The notes beneath the pieces are model-generated. The model made no database searches. It had not been told where the DNA came from and saw only the letters and a program-made list of their open reading frames with translations. From assembly GCA_031549415.1 (NCBI GenBank), contig JAVBPU010000016.1, forward strand, positions 1 through 10,409: 10,409 bases of DNA, in the 5' to 3' direction. The position numbers and the translations under genes are program-made. The stretch is from Limiplasma sp031549415 (lineage in GTDB: Bacteria > Bacillota > Clostridia > Christensenellales > Aristaeellaceae). Shown here one piece after another: positions 1 through 7,990 of the stretch. The stretch's first letter is position 1. Each line of letters begins with the position of its first letter.

Positions 1-37
1 ACTGGGCGTCCGTCCCCGCCCTGGTGTGCCCCCCCCC

Positions 38-161
38 GGCCGTTTTGGCCTTGGACTCAACCTACTTCCCCCCAACGCAAACGCTGGGGTGAGGAGGGGT
101 ACATGGGGTAGGGGTTACGCGGGGGGCTTCGCCTGCGCGAAGCCCCCCTCGTACCCCCTAT
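38..161. repeat. Hairpin-rich intergenic segment downstream of guaB
   Basis: Three inverted repeats lie in this GC-rich, gene-free stretch. GGCC pairs with GGCC around GTTTT at 38-50. An 8-bp stem with a four-base loop lies at 70-89, perfect on the minus strand if G-U is allowed. The largest has a 12-bp perfect core, GGGGGGCTTCGC at 121-132 against 137-148, with loop CTGC. Outer arms at 109-119 and 150-160 extend it to about 22 pairs with two mismatches. The large hairpin begins about 10 bases past the guaB stop on the minus strand, so it may end or stabilise the guaB transcript. No T-rich tail follows it on either strand, so a classical Rho-independent terminator is doubtful. It could instead be a dispersed palindromic repeat. 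Confidence 0.6.
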
Positions 162-170
162 CGGACGTTC

Positions 171-1634
171 CTACTCCATCCTGGAATAGTTGGGGCTTTC
201 CTTCGTAATGGAAATATCATGGGGGTGGCTCTCCTGCAGACCCGCCCCGGTGATGCGGATAAAGCGGCCCTCTTTGCGCAGGGCCTCGATGCTGGGCGCG
301 CCACAGTAAAACATGCCCGCCCGCAGGCCGCCGATGAGCTGGAACACGGTGTCAGACAGGGTTCCTTTGTAGGGCACGCGGCCCTCCACCCCTTCGGGGA
401 CCAGCTTCTTGTTCTCCTCCTGAAAATAGCGGTCGCTGGAGCCGTGGGCCTGCTCCATGGCCGCCATGCTGCCCATGCCCCGATACACCTTGAAGCTGCG
501 GCCCTGGTAAATTTCCATGGCCCCTGGGCTTTCGTCCACGCCCGCCAGCAGGCTGCCCACCATCACGGCGCTGGCCCCGGCGGCAATGGCCTTGGGAATG
601 TCGCCGCTGTATTTGATGCCGCCATCGCCAATGATGGGGATGCCGTGCTTGTCCGCCTCAGCGGCACAGTCGGCAATGGCGGTGATCTGCGGCACGCCGA
701 TGCCCGCCACCACCCGGGTGGTGCAAATGCTGCCCGGGCCAATGCCCACTTTGATGGCGCTGGCGCCGAAGCGGATGAGGGCGGCGGTGGCTTCCGCGGT
801 GGCCACATTGCCCGCGATGACGGGGATGTCCGGATAGGCGGCGCGAATCTCTTGCAGCTTTTCATATACGCCCTGGCTGTGGCCGTGGGCGGTGTCGATG
901 GAGATCACGTCCACTTTCGCGCGAATGAGGGCTTCCACCCGCAGCAGAGCGTCCTTGGTGATGCCCACGGCAGCGCCGCAAAGCAGGCGGCCCCCAGGGT
1001 CCTTGGCGGAGTTGGGATACTTGGTGGTCTTTTCGATGTCCTTGATGGTGATGAGGCCGCAAAGCTCGTATTGATCGTTGACAATGGGCAGCTTCTCAAT
1101 ACGGTGGGCGGCCAGGATCTTCTTCGCCTCCTCCAACGTGGTGCCCACCGGGGCGGTGATGAGGTTTTGACTGGTCATCACCTCTTCAATGCGGCGGCTT
1201 TCGTCGGTTTCAAAGCGCAGGTCCCGGTTGGTTAAAATGCCCACCAGCTTTTTGCCCCGGGTGATGGGCACGCCGCTAATGCGGTAGCGGGCCATCAGAG
1301 CCTCGGCGTCCCGGATCAAATGATCCGGAGAAAGAAAAAATGGATCGGTGATGACGCCGTGCTCACTGCGCTTCACCTTATCCACCTGGGCCGCCTGCTC
1401 TTCAATGGTCATGTTCTTATGAATGATGCCCAGGCCGCCTTCCCGGGCCATGGCAATGGCCAAACGGGCATCCGTCACCGTATCCATGGCGGCGGACAGC
1501 AGCGGAATGTTCAGCTTGACCCCTGGGGCCAGGCACATGGAGGTGTCCACATCCTTGGGCAAACAGCCGGTTTCGCCGGGAATCAGCAGCACATCGTCAA
1601 AGGTGAGCCCCTGACGAATGGTCTCTTCCAACAT
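171..1634 (-). CDS. guaB: IMP dehydrogenase (GuaB)
   Basis: This 487-residue protein, the usual length for the family, oxidises IMP to XMP with NAD+, the committed step of GMP synthesis in the cytosol. The catalytic loop GSICTTR lies at about 301-307, with Cys304 as the nucleophile. Other family marks are the N-terminal LTFDDVLLIPG, the IGDGGI phosphate-binding region near 335-340, RGMGSMAAM near 385-393, and the flap with DRYF (Arg402-Tyr403 being the expected general base pair) followed by EGVEGRVPYKG. Two CBS domains occupy roughly residues 95-205, inserted in the barrel as usual. The start at 1634 is chosen because a purine-rich GAGAGGATGAGGG site lies just upstream and a strong promoter sits 34-62 bases away. 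The gene is in line with the ABC operon but 89 bases beyond it, so it is probably transcribed mainly on its own. Nothing is missing or truncated. Confidence 0.97.
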   Translation of the reverse strand: MLEETIRQGLTFDDVLLIPGETGCLPKDVDTSMCLAPGVKLNIPLLSAAMDTVTDARLAIAMAREGGLGIIHKNMTIEEQAAQVDKVKRSEHGVITDPFFLSPDHLIRDAEALMARYRISGVPITRGKKLVGILTNRDLRFETDESRRIEEVMTSQNLITAPVGTTLEEAKKILAAHRIEKLPIVNDQYELCGLITIKDIEKTTKYPNSAKDPGGRLLCGAAVGITKDALLRVEALIRAKVDVISIDTAHGHSQGVYEKLQEIRAAYPDIPVIAGNVATAEATAALIRFGASAIKVGIGPGSICTTRVVAGIGVPQITAIADCAAEADKHGIPIIGDGGIKYSGDIPKAIAAGASAVMVGSLLAGVDESPGAMEIYQGRSFKVYRGMGSMAAMEQAHGSSDRYFQEENKKLVPEGVEGRVPYKGTLSDTVFQLIGGLRAGMFYCGAPSIEALRKEGRFIRITGAGLQESHPHDISITKESPNYSRME

Positions 1635-1667
1635 CGTCCCTCATCCTCTCTTTCTTTGATTATAGGC

Positions 1668-1696
1668 ATTTTACCAGCGCTTCTTGCGAATGTCAA
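1668..1696 (-). promoter_or_regulatory. guaB promoter
   Basis: On the minus strand, TTGACA (1696-1691) is followed after exactly 17 bases by TAAAAT (1673-1668). TGG immediately precedes the -10, giving an extended -10. This near-consensus sigma-70-type promoter lies in the 89-bp gap between the DUF4340 gene and guaB. No riboswitch-like structure is visible in the short leader. Confidence 0.85.
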
Positions 1697-1723
1697 ATCA
1701 AATTCAGCCGCTTTTCACAAAGG

Positions 1724-3241
1724 CTACCGCAACTCCGCCAGGGCCATTTCCAGGCTTTCCCCTTGCAGGGTATGCTTGATGACCCCATCCACCGCGAGGA
1801 CGTCAAAAAACGCGTCCATGGGATAGGCCGCCAGGCTGCGGGTGAGCCCCGCCTGGGTGGTGAGGGTCAGCTGCCAGCGGGGCGCCCGGGTGCCCAGCAC
1901 AAAATCCGCCCCCACCTGTCCGGACACCTGGAGGGTCTTCAACCTTTCCACCAGGCTGTCAAAGGTCTCGCTGGGGATGCTCTTTCCATTGAAGGTGGTC
2001 TCCACGTCATAAAGGGTGTTTCCGCTTTCGTCCGTGGCCAGCTGGTTGTTGGGCAATACCCGCTCCGTTTTGATCCGGCGCAGGTCCAACACCCTGCCCT
2101 CCGCCTGCACCTGAATGGAGGCCAGCTCCGCATCCCCCATATTCGCCGGGTTTTTTGTGATCAATCCCTCCGGCGTAGCCCCCAAAAAGGCTGCCACCAG
2201 CACGTTGCTCACATGGTAATACTGGCCCGCCACCAGGCAGGTGGTAAAATATTCGCCCACCGCTTGGCCCAGCACCAGTTGCAGGCTTTGCTCCGGCGCG
2301 GTCTGGGGGGTCAGCCCGCCGTTTTCATCCACCTCACCGTACAGGCCCTCCTGCTGATGGATGTCCACCACGGCTAGCGGCGACGCAAACCCAAACTGCC
2401 CTTCATTTTCCGGCGTGATGCCTGCTTGGCGGGTCCCTAAGCGAAAATTGGCCGCCGCCGTCAGCAATGCCTGCACGCTCTCCGTGGCCATGGGGTAGCG
2501 GAAGGGTTTCACCAGCATGCCGGTGGGCTGGCCCTGGGGGCTCACGGTGAATTGTAACTCCAAGGGCTCCCGCCCACGAAGCTGGATGCTGACGCGGTCG
2601 ATAAGTCCCTGTTGCAGCTGCCGCTGCTCCACAGGCAGCAGCATGGGGGCCGTATATTCAAAGGCTTGGTACACGCCTTGCTCACACAGATAAATGCCGG
2701 GGTCTCCGGACCAGCGGCAATAGTAAAGCTGCGTTTCCGGGGCCTTGAAGCCCAGCTCAATCAACTCCTCCCGACCGCCCTGGTAGCGCACCCGGGCGGT
2801 GACCTGCGGAGGCGACAGGCCCATGTCCGCCCAATGGGCCTGGACTTCCTTGGCGTCCTGGGTCACCGTGTCCTCCATCACCAATTGGGTGGCCGCGGCC
2901 AAAAGGCGCTCTTCCAAACCCTCGCTGATCTGGGCCAGCGTGCCCTCCTGCATTTGCAGGTATAAATGCTTTCCCTGGTACAGCAAGGTATAGGCGTCCT
3001 CGGTTCCATGGGTCACCGTGATGCTAAACAAGCCCTTCCGGTCCCCTTCGCCCAGGGTGACGGTGGTATCTCTCTTGTCCAGCGCGGGGAACGGCTCGGA
3101 AGGGAACCACAGCTTCATCTGGGGCAGCAACAGCACAAACAGCAACGAAAGCCCCAGCGCCAGGGACAAAAACATCCATTTCCGTCCTCTTTGGGCCTTC
3201 TTTTGTGGCCGGGTTTTTTTTACCTTGGGGGGATGCTGCAT
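1724..3241 (-). CDS. DUF4340 membrane-anchored protein of a Gld-type ABC locus
   Basis: This 505-residue protein has a Lys/Arg-rich N-terminus (residues 7-21), one membrane segment at about 22-40, and a long exported domain of about 460 residues. The order basic tail, single anchor, beta-rich extracellular body, together with its place directly after a GldG-like gene, matches DUF4340 proteins. These are known to accompany Gld-like ABC transporters and have no established biochemical function. The body appears to hold two similar halves, each with alternating beta-strand-like segments, but this was judged by eye. The start at 3241 is supported by AGGAGG six bases upstream. It is the last gene of the four-gene operon, 33 bases after the GldG-like gene. 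No catalytic motif or lipobox is visible. I am confident of the family, not of any function. Confidence 0.8.
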   Translation of the reverse strand: MQHPPKVKKTRPQKKAQRGRKWMFLSLALGLSLLFVLLLPQMKLWFPSEPFPALDKRDTTVTLGEGDRKGLFSITVTHGTEDAYTLLYQGKHLYLQMQEGTLAQISEGLEERLLAAATQLVMEDTVTQDAKEVQAHWADMGLSPPQVTARVRYQGGREELIELGFKAPETQLYYCRWSGDPGIYLCEQGVYQAFEYTAPMLLPVEQRQLQQGLIDRVSIQLRGREPLELQFTVSPQGQPTGMLVKPFRYPMATESVQALLTAAANFRLGTRQAGITPENEGQFGFASPLAVVDIHQQEGLYGEVDENGGLTPQTAPEQSLQLVLGQAVGEYFTTCLVAGQYYHVSNVLVAAFLGATPEGLITKNPANMGDAELASIQVQAEGRVLDLRRIKTERVLPNNQLATDESGNTLYDVETTFNGKSIPSETFDSLVERLKTLQVSGQVGADFVLGTRAPRWQLTLTTQAGLTRSLAAYPMDAFFDVLAVDGVIKHTLQGESLEMALAELR

Positions 3242-3274
3242 GGAGGACCTCCTGTGTTGGTTCTTGGCCGGGCC

Positions 3275-4738
3275 TTACCGGTTGCGCCGGGGCAACAGCA
3301 CGCCCAGCGCCGCCAGCAGCACCGCCAGCGGCAAGACCACAATCAACGCCAGGCCCAGGGTCTGCCCGCCGGGCCGCAGGCCGGGATGGAAGGCCGAAGC
3401 CGCCATAATGTCCAGGGACACCGCCTTCTGGGGCAGCAGCTGGCCCATCACCTGCATGATGAACTCTTGGTTAAAAGTATGCTGGTACATGTATTCGTCC
3501 GTAAACAGCGTGCTGTTGCCAATGGCAAACAGGCGGCTCACATTTCCGTTGGCGTGCATCCGCTGGGCGTACAGCGCCAGGCTCAGCTCCCCGGTCACGT
3601 CCTCCGGCTGCCGGTCAATGGTGTCCTTCCCATCGGAGGGGTCCCGCACATAGGCATGTTGTCCCGTTTTCAGCACCGGAACCACCGACAGCGAGGGGCT
3701 TCCCTGGTCGGGTGTCTCAAAAGCGCTGGCCCCCACCAGCAGCAGCTGGTCCATCTTCCCCGCGATCAGCGGCAAGGTAATATCCATTTCGCAAAGGGTG
3801 GGCAGCAGAAAACTCCGCTCCCCGGCATAGCTGCCCACGTCCTCTTCCCCGGCAATCACCACGCCGGGCAAGGGCGCCACCCCATAGTTCTTTAGCAGCG
3901 CCTGAAAATTGGGCAAAGGAAGCGGGTCGGAAAAATCCCGGATCACCAGCAGGCTTCCCCCTTGCTGGGCAAAGGCGCTAACCGCCTCGGTGTCCGCGCT
4001 GCTCAAATCCTTCACAGGCCCGGCCACCAGCAGCAAATCCACCCCTTGCAGGGCTTCCGCGCCCAGGGTCACCGGCTTGCTATCATAGCCATTTTGCTTC
4101 AAAAATTGAGTCAAATTCTGAAGCTCCGCCTCGGTAAGCTCCCCGTGGCCCTGGAGAATGCCCATCATTGGCACGGTTGCCTCCGTCACATACAGCAGGG
4201 CTTCGGTGATCCGCTTTTCATAGGCCAGGCCCGCAATTTCAAAGGTCCCGGCTTCCACATTATAGCCCTGGGTGATGAAATCCGCGCTGTTTAACACCCG
4301 AAAGCGCCCCGTGGCTTCGCAATGGACCACCACGCTGCCCGATTCCAGCGCGCTGTCCATATCCCCTTGAAAGCGAGCCAGGATTCCGGGGTTTTGCGCG
4401 ACGTTCGTGGGCAGAATCGTCACCTTGGGGCTAAGCACCTCGTAGCGGCCCAGCAGCTCCATCAAATGGCTGTCGATGTCCTCCCCCTGGTAGAGCACAT
4501 ACACCGACACCGGCTGTGTAAGCCGCCCCAGGGCCTTTTGGGTCTCCTCCCCGGTGGTGGCATAGCCGTTAAAGCTATAATCCTTCCGCCATCCATATTC
4601 CTTTTCCAGCGATTCCACGCCCAGGTTCACCAATACGCCGATGGCGACCAGCCCGGCCAGCATCAGCACGCCAAGGCGCCCATGCCGCCATTTGGGCTGT
4701 TTCAGCTTTGCACCAAGGCTTTTCAGCCGCTTTTTCAT
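3275..4738 (-). CDS. GldG-like ABC-associated membrane protein (ABC_transp_aux type)
   Basis: This 487-residue protein has a basic cytosolic start (MKKRLKSLGAKLKQ), a membrane segment at about 23-40, a large extracytoplasmic domain and a second membrane segment at about 458-481 ending in RRNR. This two-anchor topology with a central domain is typical of the GldG/ABC-type auxiliary family (PF09822-like). Segments such as GILQGHGELTEAE and VDLLLVAGPVKDLSS look like the GATase-like fold described for that family. The start at 4738 is preferred over a longer reading beginning at 4798: GGGAGG stands seven bases upstream, and its ATG overlaps the permease stop as ATGA (4738-4735), a sign of translational coupling. 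It probably works with the ATPase and permease as an exported or periplasm-facing partner. The substrate is unknown. Confidence 0.82.
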   Translation of the reverse strand: MKKRLKSLGAKLKQPKWRHGRLGVLMLAGLVAIGVLVNLGVESLEKEYGWRKDYSFNGYATTGEETQKALGRLTQPVSVYVLYQGEDIDSHLMELLGRYEVLSPKVTILPTNVAQNPGILARFQGDMDSALESGSVVVHCEATGRFRVLNSADFITQGYNVEAGTFEIAGLAYEKRITEALLYVTEATVPMMGILQGHGELTEAELQNLTQFLKQNGYDSKPVTLGAEALQGVDLLLVAGPVKDLSSADTEAVSAFAQQGGSLLVIRDFSDPLPLPNFQALLKNYGVAPLPGVVIAGEEDVGSYAGERSFLLPTLCEMDITLPLIAGKMDQLLLVGASAFETPDQGSPSLSVVPVLKTGQHAYVRDPSDGKDTIDRQPEDVTGELSLALYAQRMHANGNVSRLFAIGNSTLFTDEYMYQHTFNQEFIMQVMGQLLPQKAVSLDIMAASAFHPGLRPGGQTLGLALIVVLPLAVLLAALGVLLPRRNR

Positions 4739-5454
4739 AGGGAACCTCCCTTGGAAAACCGCCGGGCATCCAGCGCGTGAACGGTGGACGCCAGACACAG
4801 GCCGATGAAGGACAGGAAGAACAGTACGCTGGCATAGCTCAGTTGTCCTAAAATAAAGGGTTCATAGCGGCTGTACAGGCTCACAAACTGCACCGCCTGG
4901 GTCAGGGGCCCCATGGGCGCGTACTTGGCCAGCAGGTCCAACAGCCACAGCAGAAAATTGGCCCCGAAGGCCGCCAGGGCCGCGCTGACCTGGTTTTTGG
5001 AAAAGCAGGTCACCAGCAGGTCCAGCGCCAGGAAGGACAGGCTTTGCAGCACAAAACCCAAATAGCCCACAAACCATTCCCCTGGGTACACCCTGCCGTA
5101 CAGGCTCAAAATCAGCACATACACCTGGGTCAGCCCGATGGCCGCCAGCAGCACCGTGGCCGCCGCTAAAAACTTGCCCAGCACAATGCCCGTCAGAGAG
5201 ACAGGGCTGGTGAAGAGCAACTGGTCCGTATGCCGCTGCCGCTCCTCGCACATCAGCCGCATGGTCAGCATGGGGCAAAGCAGCATGATCAGCAGCGTGA
5301 GCTGGGACAAGAAGATGAGCAGCTCCCCGGATAGGGTTTGCAGGTTGCCCACATAAAAAAGGAAGCCGGACAGCGCCAAAAACACACCCACAAACACATA
5401 GCCCATGGGCGTATGAAAAAACCCGTGCAGTTCACGCCGGTACACCGTGCGCAT
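4735..5454 (-). CDS. ABC-2 type permease (GldF-like)
   Basis: This 239-residue membrane protein has about six hydrophobic segments, roughly at 18-37, 44-64, 95-118, 128-150, 156-177 and 203-226. The cytosolic stretch near 68-86 (CEERQRHTDQLLFTSPVS) corresponds to the conserved E-E-x-x-x-x-T-x-x-L-L-x-x-x-P-V loop of GldF/NatB-like ABC-2 permeases, which contacts the ATPase. The start at 5454 is supported by AAAGGAGGGG a few bases upstream. That site overlaps the stop codon of the ATPase gene, which lies only 12 bases away, so the two are translated as a pair. The 3' end overlaps the GldG-like start by four bases. It would form the transmembrane channel as a homodimer or together with the two-anchor partner. 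No substrate can be read from the sequence. Confidence 0.88.
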   Translation of the reverse strand: MRTVYRRELHGFFHTPMGYVFVGVFLALSGFLFYVGNLQTLSGELLIFLSQLTLLIMLLCPMLTMRLMCEERQRHTDQLLFTSPVSLTGIVLGKFLAAATVLLAAIGLTQVYVLILSLYGRVYPGEWFVGYLGFVLQSLSFLALDLLVTCFSKNQVSAALAAFGANFLLWLLDLLAKYAPMGPLTQAVQFVSLYSRYEPFILGQLSYASVLFFLSFIGLCLASTVHALDARRFSKGGSL

Positions 5455-5466
5455 CCAACCCCTCCT

Positions 5467-6393
5467 TTACTCCGCAATAGCCCGCAGAAAAACGGCTTCC
5501 AGAGAATCCTCCTGGCGGGCCAGGCGCAGGATGGGCACAGCCAAGCCGCTGGCCAGCGTAAAAAGCGCCTCCTCGGGCTTGCCTTGTTGATCAAAAACCA
5601 GCCGCAGCCGGGTCTCTCCCTCCCTATGCCCAGGCTCCGCCAGCACCTGACGGACGCCGGGCAGGCCCTGCAGTGCAGGTACGATCTTCTTTTCCTCCGC
5701 AGCCAGGGTGCAGAGCAGCGTCACGTCCTGGCCCTCCGGCTGGCCAGCGAGCGGCATATCCAGCTTCACCTGCCCATGGTGTAAAATCACCACATGGTCA
5801 CAAAGCTGTTGCACTTCGCTTAAAATGTGCGAGGAAAAAATAATGGTGCGCCCCTCTGCCAGGCGATGGATGAAGGCGCGGATTTCTGAAATCTGCTTGG
5901 GGTCCAGCCCGGCGGTGGGCTCATCCAGCACCAGCACCTCCGGGTCTCCGCACAGGGCCTGGGCCAGACCGGCCCGCTGGCGGTACCCCTTGCTCAAATG
6001 CCCCAGAAGCCTGTCCTTCATGCTGACAAGGCCCGTTTTTTCCATGATCTCCCGCACATGGGGCCGGGCCGCCTTGGCGGTGACCCCCTTTAAGCGGCTG
6101 GCAAAGCACAGGTATTCCCACACGGTCATCTCGTCGTACAAAGGCGGATGCTCCGGCATATAGCCCAGGTGGCTCTTGGCCTCCGCCGGTTCCAGCAATG
6201 GATCATAGCCCTCAATGAGCACCCCGCCGGAGGTGGCCGCCAGGTACCCTGTGAGGATGTTCAGCAGCGTGGTTTTCCCGGCCCCGTTTTGGCCCAGCAG
6301 GCCCAGCACGCTGCCCTGGGGCACCTGCAACGAAACGTTGTCCAGCGCCAACACGCTGCCATACCGCTTGCTGACCCCCCGCACCTCGATCAT
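5467..6393 (-). CDS. ABC transporter ATP-binding protein (GldA/CcmA-like)
   Basis: This 308-residue nucleotide-binding subunit energises the permease encoded next to it. Walker A is GQNGAGKTT (34-42), the signature motif is LSKGYRQR (133-140), Walker B is VLVLDEP (153-159) with Glu158 as catalytic base, and the switch histidine is His189 in SSHIL. The Q-loop region reads MPEHPPLYDEMT (79-90), with Glu where many ABC proteins have Gln. I recognise that form from Gld-type ATPases, so I do not read it as a defect. A C-terminal domain of about 90 residues follows the core, as in other exporter-type ATPases of this subclass. AAGGGG upstream of the ATG at 6393 and an extended -10 at about 6458 make it the first gene of the operon. 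Confidence 0.92.
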   Translation of the reverse strand: MIEVRGVSKRYGSVLALDNVSLQVPQGSVLGLLGQNGAGKTTLLNILTGYLAATSGGVLIEGYDPLLEPAEAKSHLGYMPEHPPLYDEMTVWEYLCFASRLKGVTAKAARPHVREIMEKTGLVSMKDRLLGHLSKGYRQRAGLAQALCGDPEVLVLDEPTAGLDPKQISEIRAFIHRLAEGRTIIFSSHILSEVQQLCDHVVILHHGQVKLDMPLAGQPEGQDVTLLCTLAAEEKKIVPALQGLPGVRQVLAEPGHREGETRLRLVFDQQGKPEEALFTLASGLAVPILRLARQEDSLEAVFLRAIAE

Positions 6394-6452
6394 GGACGGA
6401 TCCCCTTCCCCGGCACGGCTGCCACCAGGACGCCGCCCAACTGTTCACCCTT

Positions 6453-6461
6453 ATTATAACA
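6453..6461 (-). promoter_or_regulatory. Extended -10 promoter of the ABC operon
   Basis: The minus strand reads TGTTATAAT at 6461-6453, a consensus TATAAT with an upstream TG. No good -35 hexamer is found at normal spacing; CAGCTT at 17 bases is poor. A GTTCAC/GTGAAC inverted repeat (6443-6448 and 6481-6486) brackets the element and could be a binding site, although six-base arms are weak evidence. The 235-bp divergent region 6394-6628 also carries the opposite promoter at 6545-6573. I see no ORF of its own in it. Confidence 0.6.
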
Positions 6462-6544
6462 AAGCTTGCGGGGGAAAGCTGTGAACGTATTGTAAACTTG
6501 CGGTATGGCCAAAGTTTTCCAGGGTGCGCCCTTCCTTCGGCTGA

Positions 6545-6573
6545 TTGCGCCCTTCCTCAAAATTGTGTATACT
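6545..6573 (+). promoter_or_regulatory. Promoter of the GT87-family gene
   Basis: TTGCGC (6545-6550) and TATACT (6568-6573) are spaced by 17 bases. The expected start of transcription near 6580 gives a leader of about 50 bases that ends in a strong AAAGGAGG site (6613-6620). Confidence 0.7.
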
Positions 6574-6628
6574 GTTTGGGCGCGGCAGGCCCCTGCCTTC
6601 CCCGCGCGTGAGAAAGGAGGGGTCCCCC

Positions 6629-7876
6629 ATGGAGCGGCAACGGTGCCCTTGGCGAAAGCCCATAAACCTTTGGCTTTTGGCCATGGGACTGTCTACTTTA
6701 TGTTCCCTTTTCGCGGCCTTGCACTCCCAGGGCGCGGTGGTGGTGCAGGCTATTTTTGAGCAGGGCAACGACTTTATTCTGGATTACTCCGCCCATTTGC
6801 AATATGTGCAAAACCCTGCGCGGATCTACTATACCAATATGTACGCCAATTTCCCGCCCCTGGCCTACATTATGTATTACCTGCTGCTCCTAGTGACCCC
6901 AGTCTCCTTTGAAGGAGAATGGGTGCGGATGAATGTACAAACCACCTATCCCGCCATGCTCATCTACACGGTTTATCTGGCGGTGCTGTGCGCGCTGTTG
7001 GCCCTGATGATCCGCCGCTCCCTGCGCGCCATCCCCTTATGGAAGGCCTGCCTGGCGGTGTTGGGCATTTTTGTCAGCAATGTGTTTGTGGTGGGCATTT
7101 TGGAGCGGGGCAATTCCGTCCATTTCGTGGTGATTCTGCTGTTGGCCGCTCTGATCCTGCGCCAGAGTGAAAACAAAGGATACAGAGAGTTGGCCCTGAT
7201 TTTCATCGCCGTTGCCACGGGGTTCAAAATGTACCCGGCGGTGTTCGGCTTGCTGTACCTGAAGGAGAAGCGTTACAAAGAAGCCCTTCGTCTGCTGGCA
7301 TACGGCCTGATCCTCTTCTTCGGTCCCTTTGTGTTCTTTGGCGGACTGGACGGCATCCGGCAATTTTTTGAGGACCTGGTCAACGTTCAGGGAGCCAATC
7401 CCTCCGTTTTCACCATCAGCACTTTGGGCCGCAACCTGGTGGTGGCCCTGGGCTCACCCCTGGGCCTCACCCTCTCCTCCCGGGAGCAAAAGCTGGCGTC
7501 CCTGTTCTTCATGGGCCTGTACACTTTGCTAATTCTGTTTGTGTTCTGGAAAAACAGGGAAGCCTCCCCATGGAAGGACATCGTTTTGCTGACCAGCCTG
7601 ATGGTGCTGGTTCCCTCCTGGAGCGGTATTTACACCTTTATCTACTTCTTGCCCCCCATGCTGCTCTTCTTTATGGACCCACACAGGGGGAAGGGGCCCT
7701 GGCCCTTTCTCTATACGTTGCCTTATGTGGCCCTGTTTGCGCCCCTCATTCAGCTGCCCTATGCAGCCACAGAATGGTTGCTGGCGGCGGGTGCCTACGC
7801 GCTGGTGGTGCTGGTGCTGATCCAGGGGTTGCTCTCCCTTCGGCACAAAGGGGCCCTCTCCGCCTTGCCCTCCTAG
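6629..7876 (+). CDS. GT87/DUF2029 family multi-pass glycosyltransferase
   Basis: This 415-residue integral membrane protein has about ten hydrophobic segments. It fits polyprenyl-phosphate-sugar-dependent GT-C enzymes of the DUF2029/GT87 family, whose best-known member is the mycobacterial mannosyltransferase PimE. Visible signs are a first extracytoplasmic loop rich in acidic residues (GNDFILDYSAH, 46-56), where the catalytic Asp is expected. The NFPPLAY motif (74-80) resembles the family YPPL motif. LERGN (158-162) and GFKMYPAVFGLLYLKEKR (198-215) match the family RGN and K-x-YP-x-x-x-x-L-x-x-x-x-K/R segments. The start at 6629 has AGGAGG eight bases upstream; a longer reading from 6545 would begin inside the promoter. 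Single transcription with no neighbouring cell-envelope genes leaves the acceptor unknown. A 7-bp inverted repeat (7858-7864 with 7876-7882) overlaps its stop. Confidence 0.8.
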   Translation: MERQRCPWRKPINLWLLAMGLSTLCSLFAALHSQGAVVVQAIFEQGNDFILDYSAHLQYVQNPARIYYTNMYANFPPLAYIMYYLLLLVTPVSFEGEWVRMNVQTTYPAMLIYTVYLAVLCALLALMIRRSLRAIPLWKACLAVLGIFVSNVFVVGILERGNSVHFVVILLLAALILRQSENKGYRELALIFIAVATGFKMYPAVFGLLYLKEKRYKEALRLLAYGLILFFGPFVFFGGLDGIRQFFEDLVNVQGANPSVFTISTLGRNLVVALGSPLGLTLSSREQKLASLFFMGLYTLLILFVFWKNREASPWKDIVLLTSLMVLVPSWSGIYTFIYFLPPMLLFFMDPHRGKGPWPFLYTLPYVALFAPLIQLPYAATEWLLAAGAYALVVLVLIQGLLSLRHKGALSALPS

Positions 7877-7882
7877 GCGGAG
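7858..7882 (+). terminator. Possible weak terminator at the end of the GT87 gene
   Basis: CTCCGCC (7858-7864) pairs perfectly with GGCGGAG (7876-7882) around an 11-base loop that contains the stop codon. The following bases are TGCGAAAA, and a T-rich run occurs only at about 7896, so this is not a canonical intrinsic terminator. It may only slow ribosomes or the polymerase. Confidence 0.3.
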
Positions 7883-7913
7883 TGCGAAAATCGTCATTTT
7901 ATTACAGTGTATC

Positions 7914-7942
7914 TTGAATTGACGCTTGCTTTGCTGTATAAT
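7914..7942 (+). promoter_or_regulatory. Promoter of the cytidylate kinase-like gene
   Basis: TTGAAT (7914-7919) and a consensus TATAAT (7937-7942) are separated by 17 bases. Transcription would start near 7949, about 42 bases before the ATG, with GGAAGGGG at 7975-7982 as the ribosome binding site. A nearer TTGACG at 7919-7924 is too close (12 bases) to serve as the -35. Confidence 0.75.
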
Positions 7943-7990
7943 CAGGCAAAGAATCTTTTTCATACAATGATTTTGGAAGGGGCTTTGCGT

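Noticed and set aside
219..1235. Long open reading frame (338 codons) on the plus strand opposite guaB
   Set aside because: It lies wholly antisense to a clearly real gene, is rich in Ala, Gly and His as expected from reading GC-rich codons backwards, and has no family resemblance.
2966..3895. 309-codon plus-strand reading frame across the DUF4340 and GldG-like genes
   Set aside because: It spans two genes and their gap on the other strand, has Gln/His-rich low-complexity composition, and has no matching promoter or ribosome binding site.
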